Origin: Rubrobacter_A sp965214435
Lineage (GTDB): Bacteria > Actinomycetota > Rubrobacteria > Rubrobacterales > Rubrobacteraceae
Reading direction: 5' to 3'
DNA length: 64,000 bases
Assembly (NCBI GenBank): GCA_965214435.1
Contig: OZ243960.1
Location: 930,001-994,000, forward strand
Shown: positions 26,809-34,130 of the stretch, one piece after another
How the letters are laid out: each line of letters starts with the position of its first letter
How positions within the stretch are numbered: the stretch's first letter is position 1
Made by a program: the position numbers and the translations under genes
Notes under the pieces: generated by a model
What the model was told of the DNA's origin: nothing
The model's database searches: none
Seen by the model: only the letters and a program-made list of their open reading frames with translations

Positions 26809-27429
26809 ATGCCCGCGCCGGTAAGGTTTACCGCCTACTCGGATTACCTCTGACCCTGGTGTTTTAACGGGGCCGTGCGCCTCGAAAAGATAGCTTCTGA
26901 GTACGGGGAGAACGTCGAGGTCGTGTGGAAGAGCTTCCTCCTGCGGCCGGAGCCCGAACCTCGTAGCCTAGAAGAGCACCGGGAGTACACCAAAAGCTGG
27001 CTCAGGCCCGCGGCCCAGGACGAGTCCGGCAGCTTTAGCGTCTGGGCGACGGATAACGACCCACCGACCCACAGCGTCCCGGCGCACCTGGCCGCCAAAG
27101 CCGCCGCCACCTTCGGCGAGGAGGCGTTCCACCGCTTTCACCTCTCCGTAATGGAAGCCTACTTCCGCGAGAACCGTACTATCTCCGACCTCGAAGTCTT
27201 GGCTGAGGTGGCGGAACGCTCCGGGATGCCGGCGGACGACTTCCTAGCGCGGCTGGAGAATTGGCAACTCTCCTTCCAGAAAGAAGTCTTCTCGGAGCAC
27301 AACGAGGCCGTCCGGCTCGGGGTCACCGGCATCCCCTCCGTCGTGGTGGATGACGCGCTCCTGATCCCCGGCGCCGTGGAAACGGACGTCTACAGGCAAG
27401 TAATCGAGGAACGTCTCGCGCTCAGCTAG
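26809..27429 (+). CDS. DsbA/FrnE-like thiol oxidoreductase, selenoprotein candidate (in-frame TGA at 26851)
   Basis: The frame starts at ATG 26809, 8 bases behind GAGAGGAG. It reads MPAPVRFTAYSDYL, then TGA (26851-26853, codon 15), then PWCFNGAVRLEKI, and continues to 27429 (206 residues including the TGA residue). FrnE/2-hydroxychromene-isomerase-like DsbA proteins have CPWC at exactly this place, so the TGA replaces the nucleophilic first Cys: UPWC. The cis-proline loop TGIPSVVVDDALLIPGA and the helical insert are intact. A hairpin with a GU loop follows the TGA (separate entry). If TGA is not decoded, only a 14-residue peptide is made. A likely cytosolic disulfide or redox enzyme. Selenocysteine is inferred; the frame and motif are seen directly. 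Confidence 0.82.
26869..26883 (+). promoter_or_regulatory. Putative bacterial SECIS hairpin (DsbA-like gene)
   Basis: Begins 15 bases after the TGA: GGGGC (26869-26873) pairs with GCCTC (26879-26883) with one G-U, around loop CGTGC. The loop GU falls at positions 25-26 counted from the T of TGA, the same as in the second candidate gene and near the position in E. coli fdhF. SelB-binding elements in bacteria are small hairpins of this kind; the pairing is short, so the support is moderate. Confidence 0.5.
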
Positions 27430-27434
27430 AAAAA

Positions 27435-27463
27435 GACCGCCGGGAGGTTAACTCCCGGCGGTC
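27435..27463. terminator. Shared bidirectional terminator
   Basis: Perfect 12-bp stem (GACCGCCGGGAG, 27435-27446, with its complement 27452-27463) and 5-base loop GTTAA, between the two convergent redox genes. A run of A at 27430-27434 gives a U tract for the minus-strand transcript. Confidence 0.85.
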
Positions 27464-27497
27464 CGATCCGTAGAGGCGGCAGCTCTAGCTGTCAGCT

Positions 27498-28232
27498 TTA
27501 GCTGGCCTGCTGCATCTTTGCGGTCTCGCGGATGGCGGAGCTATACTCGTTGATCATCTGCTGGTAGTGGTCTACAGCCTGCCGCGGCGCATCGTCGCCG
27601 AGGTCCTCGAACTTCTTTTTAAAGGACACCGAGGTGAAGTACGCCCCGAGGTAGTACGGTTGTAACTGCTCCAGCGTGATCGCCTTTCTGTCCGGCCGCA
27701 CGGTCTTTTCCTCCGCCTCGTCGGCCGAGTAGGAGATCCCCGCTTCCCCGCCCTCGTAGCCGCCATCGGCTTTGAGGTCGTCGAGAAAGCCGAAAACTTC
27801 ATCGTCCGTCGGCCGGTCGGCAAAGTCCGTGCCCCCGGAGTACAGGTGCTGTACAACCCCGGAACCGTCGAGCACCACGATGGCCGGCTCGGCTACGCCC
27901 TCTTTCTCGTTCCACAGACCGTACCGCTTGGCGAGCTCACCCTCCGGGTCGCTCAACAGCGGGAACGGTAGCGCCAGCTTCTCGACCATCGCCCGGTTAT
28001 TGCCCGGAGGATCGACGCTGACACCCGCGAGCTGGACGCCGCGGTTCTGGAACTCCTCGTACTGCCTGGCAAAGCTAACTAGCTGCCCGTTGCAGTATGG
28101 TCACCAGTCTCCCCGGTAAAATACCAACATTACCGGACCCTGCGAGAGCTTCTCCGCCAGGCTGTACCGCTCTCCCTTCTCGTCCGGCAACTCAAAGGCC
28201 GGAACTCCCTGTCCAACGCTCACGTTCGCCAT
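27498..28232 (-). CDS. Peroxiredoxin-like AhpC/TSA protein, selenoprotein candidate (in-frame TGA at 28103)
   Basis: The frame starts at ATG 28232 behind AAGGAGAGAG. It reads MANVSVGQGVPAFELPDEKG onwards to FYRGDW, then TGA (28103-28101, codon 44), then PYCNGQL, and runs open to 27498 (244 residues). The AhpC/TSA-type family has FYRGDWCPYCN here, so the TGA replaces the first Cys of CPYC: UPYC. Downstream thioredoxin-fold elements are intact (GVSVDPPGNNRAMVEKL, PFPLLSDPEGELAKRYG, PAIVVLDGSGVVQ). An extra helical C-terminus of about 80 residues ends KMQQAS. It would reduce peroxides with a selenol, which raises reactivity. A hairpin with a GU loop follows the TGA. The start, frame and motif are seen; Sec is inferred. 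Confidence 0.82.
28068..28087 (-). promoter_or_regulatory. Putative bacterial SECIS hairpin (peroxiredoxin-like gene)
   Basis: On the minus strand, starting 13 bases after the TGA: GGCA pairs with TGCC (outer), a bulge of two U follows, then GCT pairs with AGC, closing a loop AGTT. Bulged U in the stem plus GU in the apical loop is the known bacterial SelB-recognition pattern. The loop GU is at positions 25-26 from the T of TGA, identical to the other candidate. Confidence 0.6.
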
Positions 28233-28317
28233 CTCTCTCCTTCTGTCTTGCTGATGTTCTAACCTCGGTCTAAAAACATATCATTAATTAATAGCGCGTA
28301 AACCCCGGTCTCGCCGG

Positions 28318-28440
28318 AACCTTGAGGTGGTCGTCGGGGGCGTCGAGACTGAACAGCAACTCAAGGGGCTTGGAGAACTCGGGTGTAAAACGGCCCGTGG
28401 CTACTGCTTCGTCCGGCCGCTACCGGTTTTAAGTCGCCCC
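28318..28440 (+). pseudogene. Remnant of an EAL-domain gene
   Basis: Reading + strand from 28318 gives NLEVVVGGVETEQQLKGLGE then LGCKTARGYCFVRPLP, which is the C-terminal end of an EAL (cyclic-di-GMP phosphodiesterase) domain (family pattern VAEGVETxxQ...GCxxxQGYxFxxPLP). Nothing of the rest of the domain is present, and the catalytic EAL motif region is absent. It is a decayed fragment between the peroxiredoxin-like gene and the MFS gene. Confidence 0.65.
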
Positions 28441-28523
28441 GACTCTTCTACCCGCAAACTCTTCGGAATAGGTCGGGCCGGCTTCGAACCTTCGCCAACC
28501 GGACCTTTGCCGGCCGGGTCTCG

Positions 28524-29990
28524 CTAGCCGGCTTTTTGTGCGCCGGGTTTCCCACCGATACCGGCGGCGGCTAGCAGGGCGACGAGCAGGGCCGCGGCTA
28601 CCACTAGAAAGGCGTCGGAGAATGGGGCGCCGCCAAAGGAGTAGAGCGGGTTTAGCGCGCCACCACCCTGTCCCTGACGGAGCGCCAGAAACGCCCCGGT
28701 AAGGGCCGGACCAAAGCCGCCGCCGAGAAAGAAGAATAGCTGGTAGACGCCGAGCCCGACCCCCGCCGACGACCGGGAGAGCACCGCCGAAGCGGCGTTG
28801 GCTACCGGCGAGTTTACTCCGGCAAAGCCTATACCGAGGATGAGTATGCCGGCGGCGACCATGTAGATGGAGCGCCCGGCGGCGTAAGAGGAGATGAATA
28901 CGGCCGAGGATAGCATCACGGACAGGCCGCCGAAGATGACCCTCCGGGGACCGAGCCGATCCGAGAGACGCCCGGCGAGCGGGGAGAGGGCGGCTACGGC
29001 TATGGCTCCGGGTGCCAGGGCGAGCCCGGCCGCGAGGATCGAGAACCCTTCGGTCTCCGTTAGTAGCAGCGGGGCGAGAAACAAGCTTCCCAGGTTGGCG
29101 AGCAGCGCCAGAAACCCGACGAGGGCCGCCGCGACGAAAGCCCGGTTCCTAAAAAGTTCCGGGGAGACGAACGGCTCCGGCGCCCGCCGGATGCGCCCGG
29201 CAAAGCCGGCGGCCGAAAGGACCGCGACCAGCAGACTGCCCCACACCAGCGGAGAGGAGATACCCGCTGCCTCGGCCTCGGTGACGCCAAAGAGCGAGAG
29301 TCCCGCGGCCAGCGCGAGCAGGGTTCCTCCCGGCAGGTCGAGCCTCTTGATAGAGCTATACGAACCTTTCTGCGAGCCCCCGGCGTCGCCGGCGACCCCG
29401 TCCGGGAGTACGTAGAGCGCCCCGGCGGTGAGGACCAGTACGAGGGCCAGCGTACCGTAGAACAAAGACTGCCAGCCGGCCACGGCGGCGAGTAGCCCGC
29501 CGAGGACCGGACCCGCGGCGGCCCCGATGCCGACGCTGGAGGAGAGCAGCCCGAGGGCGACCCCGCGCTGTCCGGGCGGCAGCACCTTCGCCACCGAGCC
29601 GAAGGCCAGCGCCGGTATCGCCGCGGCTCCCGCGGACTGCAGGACGCGGCCGCCGACCAGCACCGTGAGGCTTGGGGCTAGCGCGCAGAGTAGGGAACCG
29701 GCGGCGAAGACGATCAGGCCGAAGCAGAACGTCCGCCGCAGGCTAAAAAGGTCCGAGATGCGCCCGTAGAGCGGGATGCCGACGGCGAATACCAGCAGGT
29801 AGCCCGTCACCACCCAACCGACCTGTCCTTCGGAGACGCCGAACTGGTCCTGGATCGCGGGTACAACCACGTTGACCATCGCCTGGTTAAAGACCGAGAT
29901 GAAAACCGCGGTAACCATTACCGCCAACAACAACCGGGTCGATACCCCGCCCCGCTCTTCCACGCCCGATTCTTGCGCCGTAACGACCAC
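28524..29990 (-). CDS. MFS drug:H+ antiporter, DHA2 (EmrB/QacA) type
   Basis: 488 residues with about 14 hydrophobic segments, from GTG 29990. MFS motif A appears as GIPLYGRISDLFSLRRTF, and motif C-like SSVGIGAAAGPVLGGLLA follows; both fit the 14-span DHA2 exporters. It probably exports amphiphilic toxins or drugs using the proton gradient. The substrate is unknown and no regulator gene is adjacent. Confidence 0.88.
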   Translation of the reverse strand: MVVTAQESGVEERGGVSTRLLLAVMVTAVFISVFNQAMVNVVVPAIQDQFGVSEGQVGWVVTGYLLVFAVGIPLYGRISDLFSLRRTFCFGLIVFAAGSLLCALAPSLTVLVGGRVLQSAGAAAIPALAFGSVAKVLPPGQRGVALGLLSSSVGIGAAAGPVLGGLLAAVAGWQSLFYGTLALVLVLTAGALYVLPDGVAGDAGGSQKGSYSSIKRLDLPGGTLLALAAGLSLFGVTEAEAAGISSPLVWGSLLVAVLSAAGFAGRIRRAPEPFVSPELFRNRAFVAAALVGFLALLANLGSLFLAPLLLTETEGFSILAAGLALAPGAIAVAALSPLAGRLSDRLGPRRVIFGGLSVMLSSAVFISSYAAGRSIYMVAAGILILGIGFAGVNSPVANAASAVLSRSSAGVGLGVYQLFFFLGGGFGPALTGAFLALRQGQGGGALNPLYSFGGAPFSDAFLVVAAALLVALLAAAGIGGKPGAQKAG

Positions 29991-30097
29991 CCCTTTTTAC
30001 ACTACAAGCTCGTCAGTAGTTGCCGGATAAAGCCTGGGGAGTCTACGAGACGGCCGGCGTCCGGACTGTACGGTCTATCTCAAAAAGCCTCAAAGAA

Positions 30098-30130
30098 GTA
30101 CCCGGAGCATAACTTACTTGTTCCGGGTAC
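30098..30130. other. Hairpin in intergenic gap
   Basis: Perfect 9-bp inverted repeat (GTACCCGGA, 30098-30106, complement 30122-30130) with a 15-base loop, between the MFS gene start and the SRPBCC gene end. It lies downstream of the SRPBCC gene (minus strand) and may be its terminator. Confidence 0.45.
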
Positions 30131-30176
30131 AGAGTGCAGCGGGTATATCCGAGCGGTTGGTCCGGGCTAGCTTGAA

Positions 30177-30647
30177 CTAACCTTCAGCCGGAGGGGCGGG
30201 TTCTTTGCCGGCACCCTCTTCTAGCTGGTTCTTTATAGACTCCAGCGTTCGGGTGAGCGACTCTTCCAGCGGGTCACGCTCCTCGTTGGACGCCTCCTGG
30301 ATGTCGCCCTCGACCGACTCTTCGCCGAACCAGAGCCGCACGGTTACGTTGCTGCTGTCGCCGCCGTTCTCGGCGACCTCCAACTGCCCCGAGTAGTCCC
30401 GGTAGACCTCCGCGCCCCACTCCATCGTCCGGGCGCTCTGGTCCACCTTCATGTAGCCCTCGTTCTCGAACTCGCCGCGGTCGGGAATTTCTCCCTTCAA
30501 ATACACCCGGTCCTGCTCGCCGCGCGGGTTACCCTCGGCTTCTTTTATCGGTGGCAGGTACTTCGGCAGGTTATTGGGGTTGGAGACCCAGGCGAACACG
30601 TCGTCGGCCGGGACGTTGATAGTCGCGGTCTGATTGAACTCTTTCAT
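30177..30647 (-). CDS. SRPBCC family protein (polyketide-cyclase/START-like)
   Basis: 156 residues, ATG 30647 behind GAGGAG. The N-terminal MKEFNQTATINVPADDVFAW with YLPPIKEAEG is the usual opening of SRPBCC ligand-binding proteins. The C-terminal part is acidic and helical (LEESLTRTLESIKNQLEEG) with a Pro-rich tail. It binds a hydrophobic ligand or acts as a stress-induced co-protein; the ligand is unknown. Monocistronic. Confidence 0.75.
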   Translation of the reverse strand: MKEFNQTATINVPADDVFAWVSNPNNLPKYLPPIKEAEGNPRGEQDRVYLKGEIPDRGEFENEGYMKVDQSARTMEWGAEVYRDYSGQLEVAENGGDSSNVTVRLWFGEESVEGDIQEASNEERDPLEESLTRTLESIKNQLEEGAGKEPAPPAEG

Positions 30648-30753
30648 TGGCTCCTCGCTAATGTCGTGCTCTTGACAGGGGAGATGTACCCCGCGTCGTA
30701 GAGACCAAACCCGTAACCCGAGGGAGCCTGCAAAAACTTCTCGCAGGTCCGGG

Positions 30754-31842
30754 TCAGACGCGGACGCTCTCGGTCTCGACGCGGTTCTTGCCGAGTGCCT
30801 TGGCGCGGTAGAGAGCCTGGTCGGAGTGTTTAACGAGTGCGTCTGCGCCGTCTCCCGGATGGTAGGACGCCACGCCGAAGCTTGCCGAGAGTTTGTGTCC
30901 CGTATCGAAGTCGTGGTTTTCTAAAATGGACCGGATCCGGTCCGCGAACCGCCCGGCGTCTTCGGCGGGCGTCTCCGGGGCTACGATGGTGAACTCTTCT
31001 CCGCCCCAGCGGCCGAAGAGGTCGCTCCCGCGCAGGCAAGACCCGATCACCCGCACCGTCTCGACCAGTACGGCGTCGCCAGCGTCGTGCCCGAGAGTGT
31101 CGTTGAGCCGCTTGAAGTCGTCGAGGTCGAACGTAATCAGGGACAAAGGCAACTCGTAGCGCTCAGCCCGCTCTACCTCCTGCTTCAGCAACTCCTTTAT
31201 CCGGCGGCGGTTGGAGATGCCCGTGAGGGAGTCTGTCAGAGCGAGCAGCGTCATCCGGTCGGCCCGGGCCCGGCTCTGACGCAACTGGTCCTTCGTCCCG
31301 GTAAAGAAGTAGAGCACCGCGATAAACGACGCCGATGCCATATAAAACTGGCCGAACGACTGGAAGCCGTCGAACAGGCCCGTGGATTCCACGGTCGCGA
31401 CTGCGTGCGGGAGCGAGAGACTGGCGACCAGTGCATATAATAACCCCGAGCGGACCAGCGCCCCCCGGCCCTCGTAGGCCAGGAAGATAAACAGGTATAT
31501 AAACGGGAACCAGAGGTAGAGGTTGACCAGCGATACCTGCTCCACCGGGTGGGGCACCGGGGTGTACAGCACGTAGAAGAAGACGCTCAATAAAGCGGCG
31601 CTGACGCCCGCGTACACAAACTCCCGCACCACCGCAACCCGCATCCTCCCGCTGTGGAGCAGCCACGCCTGAGAGGCGAGAAGGACGATCATCCCGTAAA
31701 AAATCCCCCGGGTAAAGCCCGAGACCGTGCCGATCATCTCGTTGGCGACGAGCGCCGAAACCGCCCCGACAAGACCCACGAGGAGTATGACCCTGTACAT
31801 CTTGTACTGTAGGTCGTCTAACTCTGCCCGCTTACCCGTCAC
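30754..31842 (-). CDS. Membrane diguanylate cyclase (GGDEF)
   Basis: 362 residues from GTG 31842. Residues 1-180 hold about six membrane spans with no known sensor signature; residues about 195-355 are a GGDEF domain. The active-site motif is GGEEF, and an RxxD inhibitory site (RGSD) stands five residues before it, so product inhibition is expected. The nucleotide-binding DLDDFKRLNDTLGHDAGD is intact. It makes cyclic-di-GMP at the membrane. An EAL remnant lies 2.4 kb away, so a phosphodiesterase once existed here. Confidence 0.92.
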   Translation of the reverse strand: MTGKRAELDDLQYKMYRVILLVGLVGAVSALVANEMIGTVSGFTRGIFYGMIVLLASQAWLLHSGRMRVAVVREFVYAGVSAALLSVFFYVLYTPVPHPVEQVSLVNLYLWFPFIYLFIFLAYEGRGALVRSGLLYALVASLSLPHAVATVESTGLFDGFQSFGQFYMASASFIAVLYFFTGTKDQLRQSRARADRMTLLALTDSLTGISNRRRIKELLKQEVERAERYELPLSLITFDLDDFKRLNDTLGHDAGDAVLVETVRVIGSCLRGSDLFGRWGGEEFTIVAPETPAEDAGRFADRIRSILENHDFDTGHKLSASFGVASYHPGDGADALVKHSDQALYRAKALGKNRVETESVRV

Positions 31843-31900
31843 GCCCCCTCTTCCTGTAATGAGCGCCGCCTGCCACCCTCGCCCGGGTGCGCCGGTATAG

Positions 31901-31925
31901 AATTGTGTTTAGTTTAACAACAATT
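31901..31925. promoter_or_regulatory. AT-rich imperfect palindrome, possible operator
   Basis: AATTGT...TTA...TAA...ACAATT over 25 bases, 58 bases upstream of the diguanylate cyclase start, in a strongly AT-rich patch. The form suits a dimeric regulator site, but no regulator can be named. Confidence 0.3.
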
Positions 31926-32370
31926 TGTTCCCTGTAGAGCATGTAATCGCTATTTGCATGTAATACAAGATTTTCGGGACAAAAGTCCTAGCTTAGTGGG
32001 TGAGCAGCAAGATGTTCAGGAAGTGGGCAGATAAATAGCCCATGGGTAGTGAAGTTCAGATCGCTTGGCACGAATCGAGCCTCGCCGTGCCGGAAGTGTG
32101 TCCGATGTTCAGATCTAACCGAATCTTCGCGCTATAAGCGTTGCTTAATATTTCTTAATCTGTAACTAACCTGTTATCTGACTTCTTTAGGGTGCCCTGC
32201 ATCAAGTGTCGTGGCGGCGAAAGTAGAGGAGCGCGGTGTAGGCGTAGAAGGAAGAAGGTCGTTCTTCTGGTCGCGATAGACCCTTCTTTTGGAGGAGGCC
32301 AGCGCTCCGGGAGAGGATTAATGTTGTAGCCGTGGCGTGTAGAGATGAGGATCCAAGGGAGGAGCCAGTG
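31926..32370 (+). other. Long leader/intergenic region upstream of the LPDTG protein gene
   Basis: There is no convincing gene. The region holds a hairpin (GGCACG 32067-32072 with CGTGCC 32086-32091) flanked by a 9-base direct repeat GTTCAGATC (32054-32062 and 32107-32115), and an AT-rich stretch around 32145-32185. I looked for known riboswitch cores (c-di-GMP, c-di-AMP, cobalamin, TPP, SAM) and did not recognise any. It probably contains the promoter of the downstream gene and perhaps a structured 5' leader. Confidence 0.35.
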
Positions 32371-33855
32371 ATGTTGAAGAGGTTGATGATCCTGGGAGGG
32401 ATGTTGGCGATGTTTCTAGCCGCTACCGTCCCGGCGGACCCGGCTGTGGCCCAGACGGCGCAGCCGGACGCCAGGGTAAAGGGCGTGATACAGGCGGTGG
32501 GGTCCGTCCAGGGAGGTCCTTCGTACTACATCGTGGAGGAGGGCACGGGCGACGAGTACAATATCGCTAGCGACGCCCAAGGCGTGGATCTTTCCCAGTA
32601 CACCGGGCGGGAAGTCATCGTAAACGGTATCTTCCAAACCCAGGGCGGTGACATCTCCGATTTCCCCGACCCGACGCAGGTACCGATATACGTAACCTCC
32701 GTGGAGATGCCGGACGACTCGACGTTCGGGCAGGGGGTCGCGGCGACCGGCGTTCTGGAACCCCGGGGGCTGGCGGCTGACAGAGCCGACATTACGCACT
32801 ACGTAACCGATGAGACTTCAGGCAAGCTCTGGGCCCTGATCAGCTCCGACCCACAAAGTGTCCTCGACCCGTACAACGGCCAGCGGGTAACCATCACCGG
32901 CACCGACGCGACCAGACTTACCCCCGGAGGCGTGGAGATACCCGCCATAGCCGTCAGCGGTATAGAACCGGCGGACGGACATCCGGGCGGCACTACGCCC
33001 GGTGAAGGACGGCCCTTCCCGCTCACGCCGGAGGACTGTAACGCGCTCGTCGCGGAGTACGGACTGCCGGACGCAGACCCTGTCATCAGCTTCCAGGGCG
33101 GCTCTACCCTGGCGGGGCAGGTAGCCTTCTGCCAGAGCATGGGCCTTCTCGCGGCCCAGGACGAGACTAGCATGCCCGCCGCCTTCGCCAAATACTCCGA
33201 CACCGACGGCGACGGCGCCATCAGCCGGGCCGAGTTCGATGCTTACTTCGACCTTGTCCAGGACGACCCTGACACAGTCCATGTGCCCAACCTCGTGAGT
33301 TTCAAGGGCTACGCCGACGACGTGGGGGTCGCGGGGCTGCGGGTGGACAGTGGTACCAGCGGAGAGCCGTGCGCCGACGGCGCGAGCTACCAGGTCGCCT
33401 TTGACGACACCAAGTTCTACGCCCGGGAGGGCGAAGACCTCGTCCCGATCACCATCCAGGACATCGGTTACGGGGACTTTGTAGAGGTCGAGTACGATCA
33501 GGTCAAGGACGAACTCCAGCAGCAGTGCCCGACCCCTGTCACCGCTCAAGCCGTAACGGTCCTACAGAGCAACACCCCGGACACGCCCGGGTCTCCGGCA
33601 CCCGGAGCCACCGAAGATGGACAGTACACCGACCAACAGCAGGTCGCCCAGGTATCGGAAGCCACTTCCAAGTCCACCACCGGAGATGGCGCGAGCAGCG
33701 GCCCCGACGGCGGTTCAGGTAAAGAGAACCCGTCCCCCGGTATAGCCGTGCTGCCGGATACGGGTGGGACGGTGTGGATACTGGGCGCCAGCGCCCTTCT
33801 GGTAGCCGCCGGGTTCCTGACTCTGAGGGTTATTCTGAAGGCGGGAAGAGCCTAG
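32371..33855 (+). CDS. Secreted, sortase-anchored protein with EF-hand
   Basis: 494 residues from ATG 32371 behind GGGAGGAG. A signal peptide at residues 1-27 (MLKRLMILGGMLAMFLAATV...AVAQ). Two similar OB-like or bacterial-stress beta domains follow (about residues 34-110 and 120-190; GREVIVNGIF / GQRVTITG). Then comes a perfect calcium-binding EF-hand loop DTDGDGAISRAE near residue 275, then a beta-rich domain with ITIQDIGYGDFVEVEYD. A Ser/Gly/Thr-rich linker leads to a cell-wall anchor: LPDTG, one membrane span and a basic tail KAGRA. It is displayed on the cell wall by sortase. No sortase gene is in the window. The ligand is unknown. Confidence 0.82.
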   Translation: MLKRLMILGGMLAMFLAATVPADPAVAQTAQPDARVKGVIQAVGSVQGGPSYYIVEEGTGDEYNIASDAQGVDLSQYTGREVIVNGIFQTQGGDISDFPDPTQVPIYVTSVEMPDDSTFGQGVAATGVLEPRGLAADRADITHYVTDETSGKLWALISSDPQSVLDPYNGQRVTITGTDATRLTPGGVEIPAIAVSGIEPADGHPGGTTPGEGRPFPLTPEDCNALVAEYGLPDADPVISFQGGSTLAGQVAFCQSMGLLAAQDETSMPAAFAKYSDTDGDGAISRAEFDAYFDLVQDDPDTVHVPNLVSFKGYADDVGVAGLRVDSGTSGEPCADGASYQVAFDDTKFYAREGEDLVPITIQDIGYGDFVEVEYDQVKDELQQQCPTPVTAQAVTVLQSNTPDTPGSPAPGATEDGQYTDQQQVAQVSEATSKSTTGDGASSGPDGGSGKENPSPGIAVLPDTGGTVWILGASALLVAAGFLTLRVILKAGRA

Positions 33856-33890
33856 CCGGAGTAACCCTCCGTCCCCAACTTCAGTACGCT

Positions 33891-33920
33891 GACGAGCCCA
33901 CTCTACACCCCGGGCTCGTC
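33891..33920 (+). terminator. Terminator of the LPDTG protein gene
   Basis: Perfect 9-bp stem (GACGAGCCC 33891-33899, GGGCTCGTC 33912-33920) with a 12-base loop, 35 bases after the stop codon, followed by CTTCTTG. Confidence 0.7.
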
Positions 33921-33943
33921 ACGCTTCTTGTAAACTGCCGGCC

Positions 33944-34120
33944 GTGGCTATCTCAAAGGCAAAGCTTACGGCCGCGCTCGCCGGTGGCTTTCTAGTGACC
34001 GGTGGGCTTTTGTACGCCCGGTACGTCGAGCCCTCGAACGTCGAGGTCCGGCGGCTCTCCCTCACGCTGTCCCGGATCTCTCCTTCCCGCTCTGTCCGGC
34101 GGATGAAGTCGGAGGATTAA
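33944..34120 (+). pseudogene. Truncated 5' copy of the metallophosphoesterase gene
   Basis: A 58-codon frame begins VAISKAKLTAALAGGFLVTG then LLYARYVEPSNVEVRRLSL. It matches the N-terminus of the intact gene at 39868 (VAISKTKLTVVVAGGLLAAG..FLYARYVEPSNVEVRRLSV) in both protein and DNA, with scattered differences (by eye around 80% DNA identity). Similarity stops near 34075, before the catalytic DLH motif, and the frame then ends at an unrelated TAA. It marks the left edge of the island 34131-39803. Confidence 0.8.
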
Positions 34121-34130
34121 AAACTGTAGA

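Noticed and set aside
26851..26853. TGA as a simple nonsense mutation or sequencing error in the DsbA-like gene
   Set aside because: A second nearby gene has TGA at the equivalent catalytic Cys, both frames are otherwise intact, and both have a hairpin with GU at the same distance.
28465..28500. tRNA-like T-loop (complement reads GGTTCGAAGCC)
   Set aside because: No matching T-stem, anticodon arm or acceptor stem around it; it lies at the end of the EAL relic.
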